A DNA stretch of 60,000 bases. Source: Phoronis australis (lineage: Eukaryota > Phoronida > Phoronidae). Location: contig NMRA01000012.1 in assembly GCA_002633005.1 (NCBI GenBank), forward strand, positions 1,144,730 through 1,204,729, in the 5' to 3' direction. Below the pieces are notes generated by a model. That model had not been told where the DNA came from and ran no database searches. It was given only the letters and a program-made list of their open reading frames with translations. The first letter of the stretch is position 1. Each line of letters opens with the position of its first letter. The position numbers were made by a program, and so were the translations under genes. Shown here piece by piece: positions 27,801-38,100 of the stretch.

Positions 27801-29571
27801 CTCTAAAATCAACAATAGAATTTCGAAACTGCAGGACCAATAGTTACTCCTACAAAAATTTCTCTATCTAAAAACAACTATCAAATTATATTTAATCCAA
27901 AAATAATATACATATCTAAGAAAAAATTACCCACACAACTAAGCAAAATCAAATCGTCTGCCTCTTTCAACAGTAAAATTCTTCACTCTTCTTTATTTTC
28001 TACAAATTAATCATCCTTACCAGCGGTGGATCTACATGGAATTCAGCAATTTAAAAACCACCCAGGAGGCACAACCAAAAAACAGTTCAGTTAACTGCAT
28101 ATACATCTTATGCTGCATTACAATTTACCTATCGCCAGGATTTGAGTGTCGGCTTAACTGACCAATCAGAACGCAGCATTCTTGACACACATTTGTTTCC
28201 AAGACGCATTTTTACCCGAAAAATAACACGTTGTCGGGCAAAACTTATTGTTTGCTTGTCGACATTTCGCAAGAGGGCGGAGCTTGCGATTGGTCAATTA
28301 TTTGGTAATTTCTTAACAGTAAAAAAACACCGTGAGCACTACACTCAAGGGAGATGAATCCTCAAAAGCATTTTGATATTATTACCTTGCCAATGAAGGT
28401 TAAGTTGTCACTAATTGTTGACTCTGGTAAAACTTCATTAGGACGAGGGCAGGGTAAACAGTATCAAACATAAACAAAAGAGAACAGTGTTAGCAGGTGA
28501 GTGGTTACTTAGTACTCCTAAGGAAACCGGGCTGTTCCAGTGCTATCTTGTAGTTGGACAATAAATATCAACTGGGAAAACCGGTGTCGTCGTCCGCTCT
28601 TGATATCACGAAACTTGATCTGAGCTCCCATTGTATTGTTCAGGGCAATTATCACATTAGCGATGTCTTCACGGCAATAAAATATAGAATGAATAAATCA
28701 ATGAAATGTCAAGGTCAGAAACTGGTATTTTTAACGTGTTTAGCTACTGAAATTAAATTCCTCGGGACAAGTGTAGTGAGACGTCACTTGACCTGTCTCA
28801 CTGCTGTGCTGGCCTTCTGCCGCGCTTGCCCTCTGTCGGCATCGAGAGACGACTGCTGTTCGTCTTGGAGACTGCCGACGTTGGCCGTTCCGGCCCATAT
28901 GCCAGTGATGGCCAATGAGGGCGCTACATGAATATTCAGCGGCCTTCTGCGGCCGATACAAAAGGCTGGCGCACCACTGGAGGGGAGCTTTTGACTACTA
29001 CTGAAAACGATTGAACGCACGACCACTGAATAGGAGCACCGTATCATAAGGTAAGACCTCTTGGAATCACTACATAAGTTAGTGTAGAATCATTCGTTCT
29101 CCAAAGAAATATGTTAAGAATTGGCCAAAACATTGTGATGGGTTTTCATTAGTTGACAACATTTTTGAATCGATGCCTCTGAAAACTGGTGTCGTTTAGA
29201 ATATGGACGAAACGAGAGTAAGTTGTAATGTGAGGAGGGGGCGGACGAGTGACCAGGAAGAGTAGCTGCCCCCCCNCCCCCCCCCCACAGCCTATAGACT
29301 TCGGCAACCAATTTGTTTAACGCCTCTCCACCCTTGAACTCCTAAGCTTTGATTGCCTGGCAGTGTCAGTGATGACGGAGTCAACAACTCAACGACTCGT
29401 GCCTCGATCACTCAGAACACGAAGTGGCAGTGGCAGAGGCACCGACCAGTTAACGAGTGCTTTCTCAACATGAGTTTCTACATGAAGTTCGGTTTGCTTT
29501 CAAACCCTTTAGTATTTACAAGTTAATGCACTTACATCTTTTGGGATATTTTTAACGACAAGACGAGACAT
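9806..29571 (-). CDS. RBM19: RBM19 (Mrd1 homologue), six-RRM ribosome biogenesis protein, 23 exons
   Basis: The rebuilt coding sequence is 2454 nt (817 aa) against about 960 aa in human RBM19; the shortfall is mainly in acidic linkers. RBM19/Mrd1 is a nucleolar RNA-binding protein needed for pre-rRNA processing of the small subunit. The start ATG is at 29571-29569 and reads MSRLVVKNIPKD, matching the family N-terminus. Exons: 29536-29571, 27446-27628, 26919-27038, 25421-25477, 24756-24894, 23820-23857, 23045-23192, 21973-22044, 21712-21782, 21432-21479, 20157-20232, 19512-19642, 17719-17779, 17337-17488, 16790-16900, 16177-16377, 15763-15852, 14669-14831, 14112-14247, 13209-13325, 12819-12924, 12366-12489, 9806-9879. 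All junction phases agree. Six RRMs lie near residues 3-78, 200-287, 305-385, 487-562, 591-672 and 697-775. The exon 3 donor and exon 7 acceptor are weak, and the last exon is the least certain. Confidence 0.95.
11519..11600. repeat. Short palindromic dispersed repeat, copy 1
   Basis: It contains AAACCAATTTTCTCCACTGA around a GAATAAC core and an inverted arm, and is related to 26338-26420 over about 80 bases in the same orientation. Both copies sit in RBM19 introns. Confidence 0.45.
12366..13325 (-). CDS. RBM19: RBM19 exons 20-22: RRM6
   Basis: Exon 20 (13209-13325) encodes a basic stretch, then STKILVRNIPFEAKAHEVKE. Its acceptor must be the TTTGTAG before 13325, not the nearby TGCAG, because only that choice keeps the phase. 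Exon 21 (12819-12924) encodes VFGELKTVRLPKK and RGFGFVDF. Exon 22 (12366-12489) encodes STHLYGRRLVLEWAD and SLRRKTAQHF, the conserved end of the last RRM. The intron between exons 20 and 21 uses a GC donor. Confidence 0.95.
12925..13208 (-). other. RBM19: GC-AG intron in RBM19 (intron 20)
   Basis: The donor reads TTCAG/GCAAGTTAAC and the acceptor ends CCTTATTAG. No GT donor nearby joins ELF to VFGELKTV in frame, whereas the GC donor gives ELF-R-VFGEL. Apart from the C, the donor matches the consensus AG/GCAAGT, which is typical of the minor class of GC-AG introns still spliced by the major spliceosome. Confidence 0.85.
14112..14831 (-). CDS. RBM19: RBM19 exons 18-19: acidic run and RRM5
   Basis: Exon 18 (14669-14831) starts GEEEDDDSEIQEGCTLFVKN, an acidic lead into RNP2 of RRM5, and continues INFDTTKSTLMEIFSKCGPL. 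Exon 19 (14112-14247) begins GVLSMGYGFVEF, the RNP1 strand, and ends LELKLSERTT. Intron phases are 1 and 2. The match to vertebrate RRM5 is close throughout. Confidence 0.95.
15591..15765. repeat. Five exact-length 35 bp tandem repeats spanning an RBM19 5' splice site
   Basis: The unit starts ATTATTCTAGCTCAATGTTA and is 35 bp. It occurs five times without spacing, with a single mismatch (in the first copy on the plus strand). On the transcribed strand each copy contains GAG/GTAGGTTTTCC, identical to the donor of exon 17. The donor copies end at 15763, 15728, 15693, 15658 and 15623, and only the first is preceded by exon sequence. Use of any later donor adds V-G-F-P and then a TAA stop, which would cut the protein before RRM5. 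Confidence 0.95.
15763..16377 (-). CDS. RBM19: RBM19 exons 16-17: RRM4
   Basis: Exon 16 (16177-16377, 67 codons) begins PAAARSKTVILVKNLPS with a clear RNP2. Its RNP1 position, GITAVVEF, lacks the usual aromatic pair, as in RRM4 of the human protein. Exon 17 (15763-15852, 30 codons) gives FQHIPLFLEWAPVGIF and an acidic tail ending DKE. The donor of exon 17 (GAG/GTAGGT) lies inside a 35 bp tandem array that repeats the same donor five times. Confidence 0.95.
16790..17488 (-). CDS. RBM19: RBM19 exons 14-15: conserved SHNWNSLFLG linker
   Basis: Exon 14 (17337-17488, 50 whole codons) carries the signature SSSHNWNSLFLGASAVADVM, which in RBM19 and Mrd1 proteins links RRM3 to RRM4 and is one of the most conserved non-RRM regions. 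Exon 15 (16790-16900) gives VRMALGETQIVSETRNFL and ends SLDAFSQ, also typical. In yeast Mrd1 this linker is required for function; that is family knowledge, not shown here. Confidence 0.95.
17694..17718. repeat. (GTTT)n microsatellite abutting an RBM19 5' splice site
   Basis: On the transcript strand exon 13 ends CAAG and the intron starts GTTTGTTTTGTTTGTTTGTT. The donor therefore sits at the edge of a tetranucleotide repeat. A U-rich run just after a weak donor is the kind of site TIA-type factors bind; that is inference. Confidence 0.8.
17719..21479 (-). CDS. RBM19: RBM19 exons 10-13: RRM3
   Basis: Exon 10 (21432-21479) gives a 16-residue acidic lead-in. Exon 11 (20157-20232) opens the third RRM with TGRLFLRNLSYTCTEEDLQE. 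Exon 12 (19512-19642) has the RNP1 strand KGFAIITF and the conserved MPEHAVKAYSQLDG. Exon 13 (17719-17779) ends it with GRMLHIIPGK. A MITE-like element (18661-19424) lies in the intron between exons 12 and 13. Confidence 0.95.
18661..19424. mobile_element. MITE-like element with AGGGCT(A/G)TTCCAG termini
   Basis: The left end reads AGGGCTATTCCAGCAAAATC and then a G-run. The reverse complement of the right end reads AGGGCTGTTCCAGTAAAATC and then a G-run. Some 30 bases match with few differences. Subterminal sequences contain several ACCACCCAT-like motifs. The 764 bp interior shows no transposase. It lies in RBM19 intron 12. Target duplication is not clear. Confidence 0.75.
20344..20477. repeat. 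67 bp tandem duplication in RBM19 intron 10
   Basis: The two 67 bp copies (20344-20410 and 20411-20477) differ by one base. Each contains TCTTCCCTTATGACTGAGAA. A diverged dispersed relative, together with the sequence that follows, is present at 37464-37580 in CIAO2B intron 2, so the unit belongs to a dispersed repeat. Confidence 0.85.
20937..21345. repeat. Dispersed repeat copy in RBM19 intron 10
   Basis: It shares GAAAGGTACATTCACAGCAA and AAAGTGGAACATTTTAAAAA with 26013-26225 in direct orientation. It then has CATTTTTCTAGGGTACTAGA, the inverse of the start of the 25598 copy. This suggests a palindromic or rearranged repeat. Confidence 0.55.
21712..23192 (-). CDS. RBM19: RBM19 exons 7-9: RRM2
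   Basis: Exon 7 (23045-23192) contains FCVQLKGVSPGLGEQEIREF, the start of the second RRM. Exon 8 (21973-22044) contains LVQVEFQSEQEMEQALRRNK, the RNP1-like strand and second helix. Exon 9 (21712-21782) closes the domain with GGKRIFLKK and a linker. The RNP motifs are degenerate, as in RRM2 of other RBM19 proteins. The acceptor of exon 7 (ATAAG/G) has a poor pyrimidine tract, but it joins in frame and the protein match supports it. Confidence 0.9.
22656..22703. repeat. Three tandem 16 bp repeats
   Basis: The unit ATTCCGGGAGAAAGTT occurs three times in a row with two edge mismatches, in RBM19 intron 7. Confidence 0.8.
23820..25477 (-). CDS. RBM19: RBM19 exons 4-6: linker with FQEF motif and acidic stretch
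   Basis: Exon 4 (25421-25477) encodes 19 residues beginning VHNKAENKSNK. Exon 5 (24756-24894) encodes LKDDPEFQEFAEIHQ, which matches the conserved LKEDTEFQEFLSVHQ-type segment in the vertebrate protein. Exon 6 (23820-23857) is only 38 nt and encodes DSDDNEEVSVSHQ, a short acidic patch. The vertebrate acidic linker is far longer, so either the linker is truly short here or a further exon between 6 and 7 was missed. Phases are 0, 1 and 0 at the ends. Confidence 0.88.
25598..26225. repeat. Dispersed repeat, longest copy
   Basis: This block contains GCCCTAGAAAAATGCCCGAA near its start and AAAGTGGAACACTTTAAAAG near its end. Diverged pieces recur at 20937-21345 (end in the same orientation, start inverted), at about 22255-22450 and, inverted, at 57480-57565. 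It lies in RBM19 intron 3. No coding capacity is seen; its class is unknown. Confidence 0.6.
26338..26420. repeat. Short palindromic dispersed repeat, copy 2
   Basis: It contains GAGAACCAGTTTTCTTCATT and the inverted arm AAACCGGTTCTT, so it could fold as a hairpin. It is related to 11519-11600. Confidence 0.45.
26919..29571 (-). CDS. RBM19: RBM19 exons 1-3: start codon and RRM1
   Basis: Exon 1 (29536-29571) encodes the first 12 residues with the RNP2 motif LVVKNI. Exon 2 (27446-27628, 61 codons) carries the helix LKEEQLRNLF and the RNP1 segment RKFAFVGY. Exon 3 (26919-27038, 40 codons) starts VEIARDLNDPNKARPWSKHS, the conserved end of RRM1 and the following linker. All three are in phase 0. 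The exon 3 donor reads CCG/GTATAG, a weak match to consensus. RRM1 is the most conserved RRM of the family and is thought to bind pre-rRNA. Confidence 0.95.
28790..29052 (+). promoter_or_regulatory. GC-rich, CpG-containing island in RBM19 intron 1; possible promoter
   Basis: The base composition changes sharply to GC-rich with many CG dinucleotides. On the plus strand, GATACAAAAGG (a weak TATA-like motif near 28957) is followed about 90 bp later by ATCATAAG/GTAAGACC, a good splice donor. This could be the start of an unknown transcript, an LTR fragment or an intronic enhancer. No product can be named. Confidence 0.25.
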
Positions 29572-29660
29572 TATGGAAAGGGAAAACGATGAAAACAACA
29601 GTTACATCTTCACGTGTGAAGGAAACCGGAAATCTGTTCGTGCTGACCTCTTTTGTTAGT
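29572..29660 (-). promoter_or_regulatory. RBM19: Probable RBM19 promoter and 5' UTR
   Basis: Within 70 bp upstream of the ATG lie an E-box CACGTG (29611-29616) and an ETS-type site ACCGGAA (around 29625). Both are common in core promoters of housekeeping genes. No TATA box is seen. Transcript start not determined. Confidence 0.4.
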
Positions 29661-32600
29661 TCCGAAAGTACTTGAGCATTGCTGTTCATGTGGACCCTGA
29701 ATGAGATACCTATAGCTCATTGGTTTGGACTAGCCGGGTACTGCCATAGCTACAAAACTCGTTCCATTGAAAAATAACAAAATTGCATAATTAAAAGGTA
29801 CACAGGGTGAAATTTAAAATGTGAAAGCTCAGTGACGTTACATAGCTCGCGCGGGTAGCGGACAGCTGAGCCTGGTCATGAGACTAGGTTGTGGGCATCG
29901 CGGATCCTTCTGGTTTTATTTTCGTCGGATAGTTTTTATCAGTGTTTTTCTGTTGTGAATCTGTATTCTGTCTTGAGATTAAGTTGAATGTTTTCGTCTC
30001 GCCTTAAATTATAGACAACAAGTCTATGGTCTTACTGTATCCACGGCTTATCACCAGGACAACTTGAAACATATGCCCCTGAGGACAAAACATGCCACTG
30101 AAGATCATTTGCGGGGCCTGTTCGGCAGACTAAACAAATAAATATGGACAACATTTGGCTATCCTGGTAGTTCAAGTACATGAGCTTTCGCGTTTTTTTT
30201 TTCAAAATATTGTTTTTGCTGAAGTTTCATTCGGGCGCACGCTCCAAAGCTTTCCGTGATTGAGGAGTGGGGCCGGCCTAGGTTACTAATACAAAGTGGC
30301 TCAAGTGAGACTTTGATGCAGTTATCCTCGGCTTATTTCTGAACTCATTTTACTACTTTTGTGGCCTACACATTTCACTTTATGTTTGTGATTTGATATA
30401 AGATTTTCTAATTAAGAAAATTATTCAATCAATCTGTTATAGTCCGGCGTACTGGGTCTACAATCAGGATGTCGATGTCTGTGCTTCCCGTATTTCTCGA
30501 CCGTTTCACTTAAGAGCATGATACGATTTTTGCCTATTAACAGATATCAAAAACGACTTTCCAATCCAGTTCTCTGAAACAAAATAATGCTCTGTAACTC
30601 TTGACCTCAAAAGTTAGGAGGAAAACTGATTTGAAAACTCATGACAAGGTCTGGTACTCGAGCTGCAGGTGTCTACCCTCGGCTGGAAAAAAAACAATCT
30701 GTATGTAGAATCCCTTTGATGTGTACATATATTTATTTGGCTTTGAAAGTCGAGCCTGTCTATGAAAGGCTCATTCATACTGTAATTGTGACATTTGTAA
30801 CAACAAGCCTGAGCGCGATTAAGCCCACGCATTGCCAGTTTGGAAAATACAATTGTTTCCTTCAAAGTCTAGAGGTATGATTAGTCAGTGAAACAACATT
30901 TTAGCGATTTAGCCCCAAGAAAGTAGTGTTATTTAAAAATAGTTTTAACACCTCCGTCATAAAAACGTTTGGATTTCGCTGCAATATTATTTAAAAATAC
31001 TCGTTCCACATGCCGATTTATAAGAGACGTGATAATTCTGGTCATTGGTAATTTTACTCTTCACACAAATGGACCACGCTTACTGCTTCAAAATGTTCAA
31101 TACATTAACATATCTCTTACCCCTCGCAAAATCCGTGGATACCTCTGAACTTTAAAGCAAGTTGCAATACAAAAGAAACCGACGCTCGAAAATTAAGCAA
31201 ACGAATGCCGCACATGAGAGGCTTGCAGGCGCTGCTTGCCTGCCGTGCAGGCTATGATACTGTTTTATGATTAAAACGCCGAAATTTTCAACATGATCCG
31301 TCACTCACTGCAACCACGCAATCACACGCTGATATAGCGCTAGTACTATGTCATGCTTATTGTAGCTAACACATTGGCCGCGCGGCACTGAAAAAAGTGG
31401 GGAGCTATAGCCCCCAGCTCCCTATAGTGCGCCGCCCATGTAACACGCATACATTTGTAGTAAAAATAAAATACCTGCAACTTCAAACAAACGCCTTATA
31501 TATTAAACCAGTAATGATAATATATACAACATCAAAAATTAATGTTTTGGGTCTTCCCCATACTTCAAAAAAGGTTGTATCCACAACTTACTACAAAAAT
31601 ATGTTAAATACTATCGAGCAACAATGCTGCAGCAGTACAACAGATATATAGTGAAACAAGCATGGATAAAATTAGTTTATGATGTCAAACAGCAAAATCA
31701 CATTGATTCATAGACAAGTTTATGTAAAATTCGTTATGTTCATTAAATGACAATGACATATACTCCTTCCATGAGGGTTGAAATGAAAATCTGAACTAAA
31801 TTTTGGTAGTGGACGAAAAAATGACTGCCAGAGTTGAATGGCGTCGAGTTAGTTTTTATGAATTTAGTGCGAATACACCACATGCAAGGATGATATTTGT
31901 AAATTAATGTTCTCACTATGAGATCATGGTTATCTTCCGAGTGATGAACCTGTTAATAATCACTGAAATGGAATTAAAACTATTTTCTTCGGCTTGACAG
32001 GGTTTTAACTTCCTGGTATTATACTTTCGCAAAGTGATCGCATGAACGATCCACGGTTTTCAAGATGAAATCTCGCAGCCGTAAAAAAACTAAAAAAAAA
32101 ACAAGTAATAAAAACGAAAATAGGAAAACGGTTGACCGGAAGTAGGAAAATAATCTTCAAGGAATTCTCCATAAGCAGGCAGCAGTACGATTGGCGTATT
32201 GAACGGGGAAGGCCGCATTGGGCCGGGGTTACGATGAGGAGAAATCGGGCACTGGCAGTGTGTAAAGTATTTACGCCGGTGGGGAATAGGTAGTGCCAAA
32301 TGAAATCACACATTTTCATGTAAATACCACAACATTACGACACAAAACATACAAAAGCGGCGAATTGGAAGAATGAAAATTTCAGCTCGTCTTTGCAAGA
32401 GCTTGAACACCACTGCCTGTGAACAATACCCGAAATAGTGATAATAATGGCAAAATCATCGACATCTGATTGTTGCACGAAGATAGTATTTGTTTTGAAG
32501 ATAATTATTTAAACAACATTCAACGAAAACTAGTTTTCGTGAGACACTTGTGTGTGGATTTGACTGTCAGGCGTGATTTTTATGATTGCTTACAAGTTTT

Positions 32601-34970
32601 ACCGAAGGGAGCGAGTGTTCAATTCATTGCCGGCAGAAATCACGTTAACCGTCACAAATTCTCAAAACTTTTTATTAGAAGTCTCCAAATCCCTCGTGAG
32701 ATACCAGCATGGACTTCTATGAGGTTTCCCGGGCTGGATGAAATCCATGGATTGGCCGGAGTTATATGGCATAGGTTGTTAAAATTCGGGCACTGAAGTA
32801 TATACCATATGCCTCGCCCCCGAGAAAAAAACCAAAGTACAGATACGCCTATGTATATAACGAGGAAGGCCTTCCTGAAATATCCCATCTGGTGAAATTC
32901 TTCAGAGGTCATTAGTTTATCATGGCAGTGACTACTGCGCTGCTTAAAAGTCGACTTTTCAGACTCCACATTCCACAGTACCCATGCTCTAATACTAGCC
33001 GTCACACAGACCAATTGCAGTGGTACTGTGAAAATGCGGACAAAAGAAACTTTCTCCCCACCTTATTTCACCAGTTTAAAACAACATAAATGAGTCCTAT
33101 CAGTCCGATGGTGTTACGAAAATTTCAAAAAATTTCAAATGGATTTTCAAATGATTCCCGTAAAAAGGCCCAATATCGCGGTATTCGTAAACGAAAGAAG
33201 TTTATTTCGCCCGTGGTAACTCAACATCAAGTACCAGAATTTCAAATAGGTCGAAAAGAATTCACTTTTGTACTCTCACAGCGTTGAAGGGACTCATGTT
33301 TGAAAAAAAAAACATGGCAGACGATCAGATGCTTGAATGGCATCCGACGTGCGCAGATCAACATAAGTCGGGTCGATTCCACAAAACATCCGCTATCAAG
33401 AGTTGTTTTTTGGTCACCCTGTATAAACAAAGGTAATGAAAACCATGATCTCAAAAAAATCATAAAATGGTAAAACATTTTAATTAACCTTTGGTTCAAA
33501 TTCTTATCTTCAAGTAAAGAAATAAGGGAAAAAACATTTCACTTGCCCCCATCAGTTCATGAAACTTTATGGTAGACTCAGTTGTGTTGTAAACATTAAT
33601 TTTCAAAACCAGAATGGTATTTAGCCTCAAGTTTAACCTTAAGTTTTGAACAACAGATGAGTCTTTAGAAATTGAAAGAACTTGTTTTGTATTAAGGGAA
33701 CATCTGTGAGCTTCTGGTTGTTTATAAAGGAAGGTAGAGTACAATGTAAACTTTAATATTTTTGGTCTTAAATAGGACACACAATTTGAGAACAAGAACA
33801 GAAAATTGTTCTTGTGTGACTAGTTTTTTTAATAAAAACATATTTAAATGTTCCCCAAAAGCTCTCACCCTTTCTTGATGGCTTTTCCAAAAACTGCTGT
33901 CACAGATTTCAAAATCTTCCAAGTCTTATTTAGTACACAATTATGATCATAAAACCATCATCACATACTGTTTTTGTACTTTGTACTTGAGATTTGGCAA
34001 ACTCCAATTTCATATCAAAATAACTTAAAAGTTATAATCAATTTAAATAAAATACCTGACACAAATTTGAAGTCCATTTTTTCATTTCGTAAAAATTGAT
34101 CAAGAGAGCCCAGTTCAGCTTGTCAGAGCCTATTGCAACTTTAAAAAGTTTTTCAGTTATCATATGCTACTTTTGGTCAGTGTTCACTGAAAATCTGTGC
34201 ATATAATGCTCGTTTTACTGAACATGACAAAAGGACAACAGAGGTTACTTTTTATCGTAGAATAACCAACTTTTCAGTTGGTGTATTGCAACATTTGAGT
34301 CTTTTTTCCTAAAATGTGATTGCTTCTCAAACCCAAGTCCAATACGTCTGCTTGGTCTTTTGTGCATTTTGACAAAGGAGCTTTGTGTGGTGGTGTGATA
34401 ATTGGACAATTTGTGGTCTAAGCTCGAAGATTCCTACAGTGAGCTAACATTCAAGCCTGAAGAGCAGCCCTATAGGGTAGGGAATTTTCAGATATGTTGT
34501 TAAAATGACAAATATGAACTTTTCAAGTCAATTTCATTTTGTCACAGATATGTAAATGAGTTGCCAAAGTATGTTTCAGAACAATATACAGTTACCAACT
34601 TATTAAGACATAGACAAAAACGCAATACTATAAAATTCAGCCTGGAAACCACAGTTAGCATTATATCCAGGCTTTAGACAATGAACACACAATAATAAAT
34701 ATGAGTATTAAACTGTTATCAGAACATGTGAATTTACTATTTTTATCATGCCAACATTTTAACTGATGTTTCGTTAACACAGGGATCTCATCAAATAATC
34801 TGGCACATTATTTCACACTGAACAGATTCTGTCACTGAAAAACTGTCTAAAGGTGCACAAACAGCACACGAAATAACCGCAATTGCATCATACAGCATTG
34901 AGTATTGGTTCCATCTATACTGGCGAGACACATGTGAAAGCACAGAGGTACTAATATCTCGTCGACTTCC
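29661..34970. other. About 5.3 kb with no recognised gene
   Basis: Short open frames occur on both strands but none shows a domain or a chain of consistent exons. A GC-richer patch at 29830-29900 and a palindromic CTATAGCCCCCAGCTCCCTA at about 31406 are the only notable local features. It contains the upstream region of RBM19 and the downstream region of CIAO2B. Confidence 0.5.
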
Positions 34971-35194
34971 TCAAGGTTTCCCAGCTACACTTGGTTGACC
35001 ACATGTAATAAATGATTGTCCTTTAATGCAGAAGTCATCAAGGTTTCCCACATTGACACTAATGAAACACATCTAATAGATGTCTGATCTCTTAATACAG
35101 AAATCACCGAGGTTTCCCAGCAAATCCCTGGCAAACTCCTCCACCAGAGATGTTCTAATGCAGAATACAAATCTGTTGTCTTATGCAGAGACCA
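34971..35194 (-). repeat. Degenerate tandem copies of the CIAO2B terminal coding sequence
   Basis: Three units of about 65 bp lie directly downstream of the CIAO2B stop (about 34971-35033, 35037-35100 and 35104-35163). Each resembles the last 60 bp of the coding exon (35195-35256). The farthest unit still translates as ALKDNHLLHVVNQV, against [19 protein letters not shown] in the real C-terminus. The middle units are more decayed (SVLRDQTSIRC, SALEHLWW). The array probably forms part of the 3' UTR. Confidence 0.8.
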
Positions 35195-38100
35195 TCATGA
35201 TTTTCCAGCTAGACATTGGTTAACCACCTCCAACAAATGTCTGTTCTCTAATGCAGCACACACACGTTCTTTGTCAGCCAGCTGTTTGTTGACTAAAATT
35301 ACAAGAGAGAGCCATTAGCAGTGACTATAGGTTAGACTGATTGGCAGATTCCAGGAGGGTGTAACAATGTTGAGGTGATGACATAACTGAAGGGATGGAG
35401 GTAAGCAATGGCACTCATTCATAAGTATACACAAAACTCATCACCTTCAATCAATCATTTAAATTAATGTAATTAGTCGATCATTCATCAGTTTTTGTGG
35501 TTGGCACCCCAGTATATACTGAAAATGGCATTTTCAGGACCAAGACTTAAACCTTAAGAATTGCACGTGTGTATCTTTGGCTGAACCGAAAATAGTTGAT
35601 GGCGTGGCAATACAGAAGTCGTCATTTAAATGGATATTTTGCAAGATTTTCTACACAATAATACACCATGATAACAGGAACTTTGTTTAATAACATTATT
35701 TTGGGATTAAAATGGTAAGGCTTTGGAGTCCATTTTCCTTGACACTGGTGGAAGTTTTCAAGTTCAAAGAAGCAATGTTATTAATATCCAAATTCATGGC
35801 CTGGGCAAGAAACTTTCCCGTGTGCATCCCCATTGGGTGTATATGCAGATTGGGCTGTTGGCACAAAACTGAAAAACAAAGAAAGGCTCAGACTGTCGGG
35901 GGCCCTTTTCTTATCAGTCAACTACATTTTGATTGGATGGCAAACATTACACTGGCATTCTTACAAGGACAAAGATAGGACCACCAAAAGTGTTTTAACT
36001 GCACTTCCAACAGGTGAGTTATTTGGTGCTTTCATTTAACTCAGTAAGAGTGGGCTAAGCTGTCAGAGACTGTGAACTTAAGTGAGTGAAGAACTTACTT
36101 GCATCCTCTGAAGCATGTGTACCTGGGGTTATAGAGACATCCACCTGGGAAATTAACAATAGATAATGGCTCATTACTAGAATGATATCTTAAGTACATA
36201 GTAAAAATAACTATGCTCATCAAGACTCCAATTTGCAACTGAATGAAGTAAATTAATAGCACAACACTAAAACCAATGAAATCACATAATGCAAAAACCA
36301 AATTTTTCAGCAAAAGATGATATTAAGATTTATATATCAAATCTTTAGTTTCAAAATAACTTCCAAACCAACCCCGTCCTGAAATACACTGGTACCACCC
36401 AAAGTCAAAGATATTTACCCTGAACACTTGCTAAGATATTTGCAGTTGTGCTGTAGTCTTCATTAATACATTAACGTTACTATCAGATGCATCTTGCTAA
36501 ATACTGACAAAGTCTTCCTGCCAAAATGCCACCATCAGAAAATTTGATAAGTGGGACATAAGACAGGGCAAATATCTACAAAGGCACAATGTGTTAGTCT
36601 TTGATTATCTAACTCCATTCAACACTGGATGACATTTCAAAAATTATAAGATCAATGCGTGTTTTTTTACCTTAATATAGAATGGATTGCATAATTCAGG
36701 AAAGAGAGTTAAGTAACCAAGTCATTCTGTAAAGGCAAATCCTAAACTATATCGACATACGACTATACATAGATAGCAACACCTGTATCTAACTGGTGAA
36801 CAGCTCACCTTAAACCTGGCAGGCAGTGAACGCAGTAACTTGACTCGCAATGAGAGGCCAATCAGGGTGGCCATACTGCAGTGAGGAATGGTTGGAGTGA
36901 ACTCAACAGTGATGCTCTCTATTTCATTGTCAACCTGAATAAACATGATAGTAATCAACATTACACGTATCAAAAGCAAGCACTAAGTAGTACTCACAAA
37001 CAGAATCAAAGTGCAATATGTTTGATTTAATTGCAGGGATATTCCTGCACTGCGTCTTTACGCCATTAGTGCATAAAAAATAAAAAGGCACAAATGCATT
37101 GCAGCAGTGCCCCCCCAGGGTGCAGCTTTTAAAACGCAACAGTCTTCCAAAAACACAAGATTTTAGTCAACTTACAGCCACCCGGGGAAAACATGATATA
37201 ATATTATTTCGATTGCCCCAGGGGTTTCTGTTTTATATGTTACCAAAGGGCACAGGTTCAAACCTGGTCAGGAATATCCCTGTAATTGTTTGCCGTTTCG
37301 AAATGGATCATGAATAATTACATAAAACATAACAAATAATTATACAAAAAACAGCATAACACAACACAAGAACCTTTTAGTTAGCAAGGAATACTGCCAT
37401 GACAACACTGACATGTTTACACTCCCATAACACACAGTACAAGCCAAAAGTACTGATGGCTGGCAGAAGTCAAATTCACTGTCACATTAGTCTTCCCTTG
37501 TGACCGATATTGAAAGAGAACAGAAAAGTTAGTAAGGTGGCTAAGACATTTTGTAATCAATTTTGCCGCCATAATAGTTATTAACAGTCATGAGCAGACC
37601 TACCTGTATTTTTGAACATTCCACAACATTTAGCTCTTCTAGTGTCAGTGGGTGTTCAGGGTCATTGATATTTCGGATCAAATGTGAACTCAATTAAGGA
37701 ATGACAAGCAACATTGGAACATGTGAAATAACATTATGCGTTCACTAGTACGATGCAACAGATGCTGATATGTGTATGCTTGTCAGAACAAACGATGCAC
37801 TTTTAAGAGGTTTGCTTTTCACTGAAGTATGACATTTTAAAATAAACCTTGTAGAAAGAGTAAGCATTATGTTAACTCAAGTTCTAGAGTGGAGGGGCAG
37901 ACTTGACTGTTTTAGTGCACAATGGGCATGTGAAGAATCCATGGCAAATATTTTCCCTGTTCTGCGGCTTATTTTCCAACATTACTGACCTGCTCCACAG
38001 TCGGGTTTCCCACAAAATCAGCCCCTGCTAGTACCAACAAACTATCATTTGATTTTAAAAATGTTTATCCTCACACAGGGTGTTTTTAAATAAAATTGCA

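Noticed and set aside
28384-28425. Possible small RBM19 exon between exons 1 and 2
   Set aside because: It has splice-like edges, but the 38 nt would break the frame, and exon 1 joins directly to exon 2 to give the conserved KNIPKD-LKEEQLRNLF.
29261-29290. C-run with an N at 29276 as a structural signal
   Set aside because: A long homopolymer with an unresolved base is most simply a sequencing limit.
14690-29500. Intron-hosted box C/D snoRNAs in RBM19
   Set aside because: TGATGA-type C boxes occur in introns, but none is paired with a D box and terminal stem at a suitable distance.
32005-32319. 104-codon minus-strand open frame upstream of RBM19
   Set aside because: It has low-complexity hydrophobic content, no domain and no consistent splice sites.
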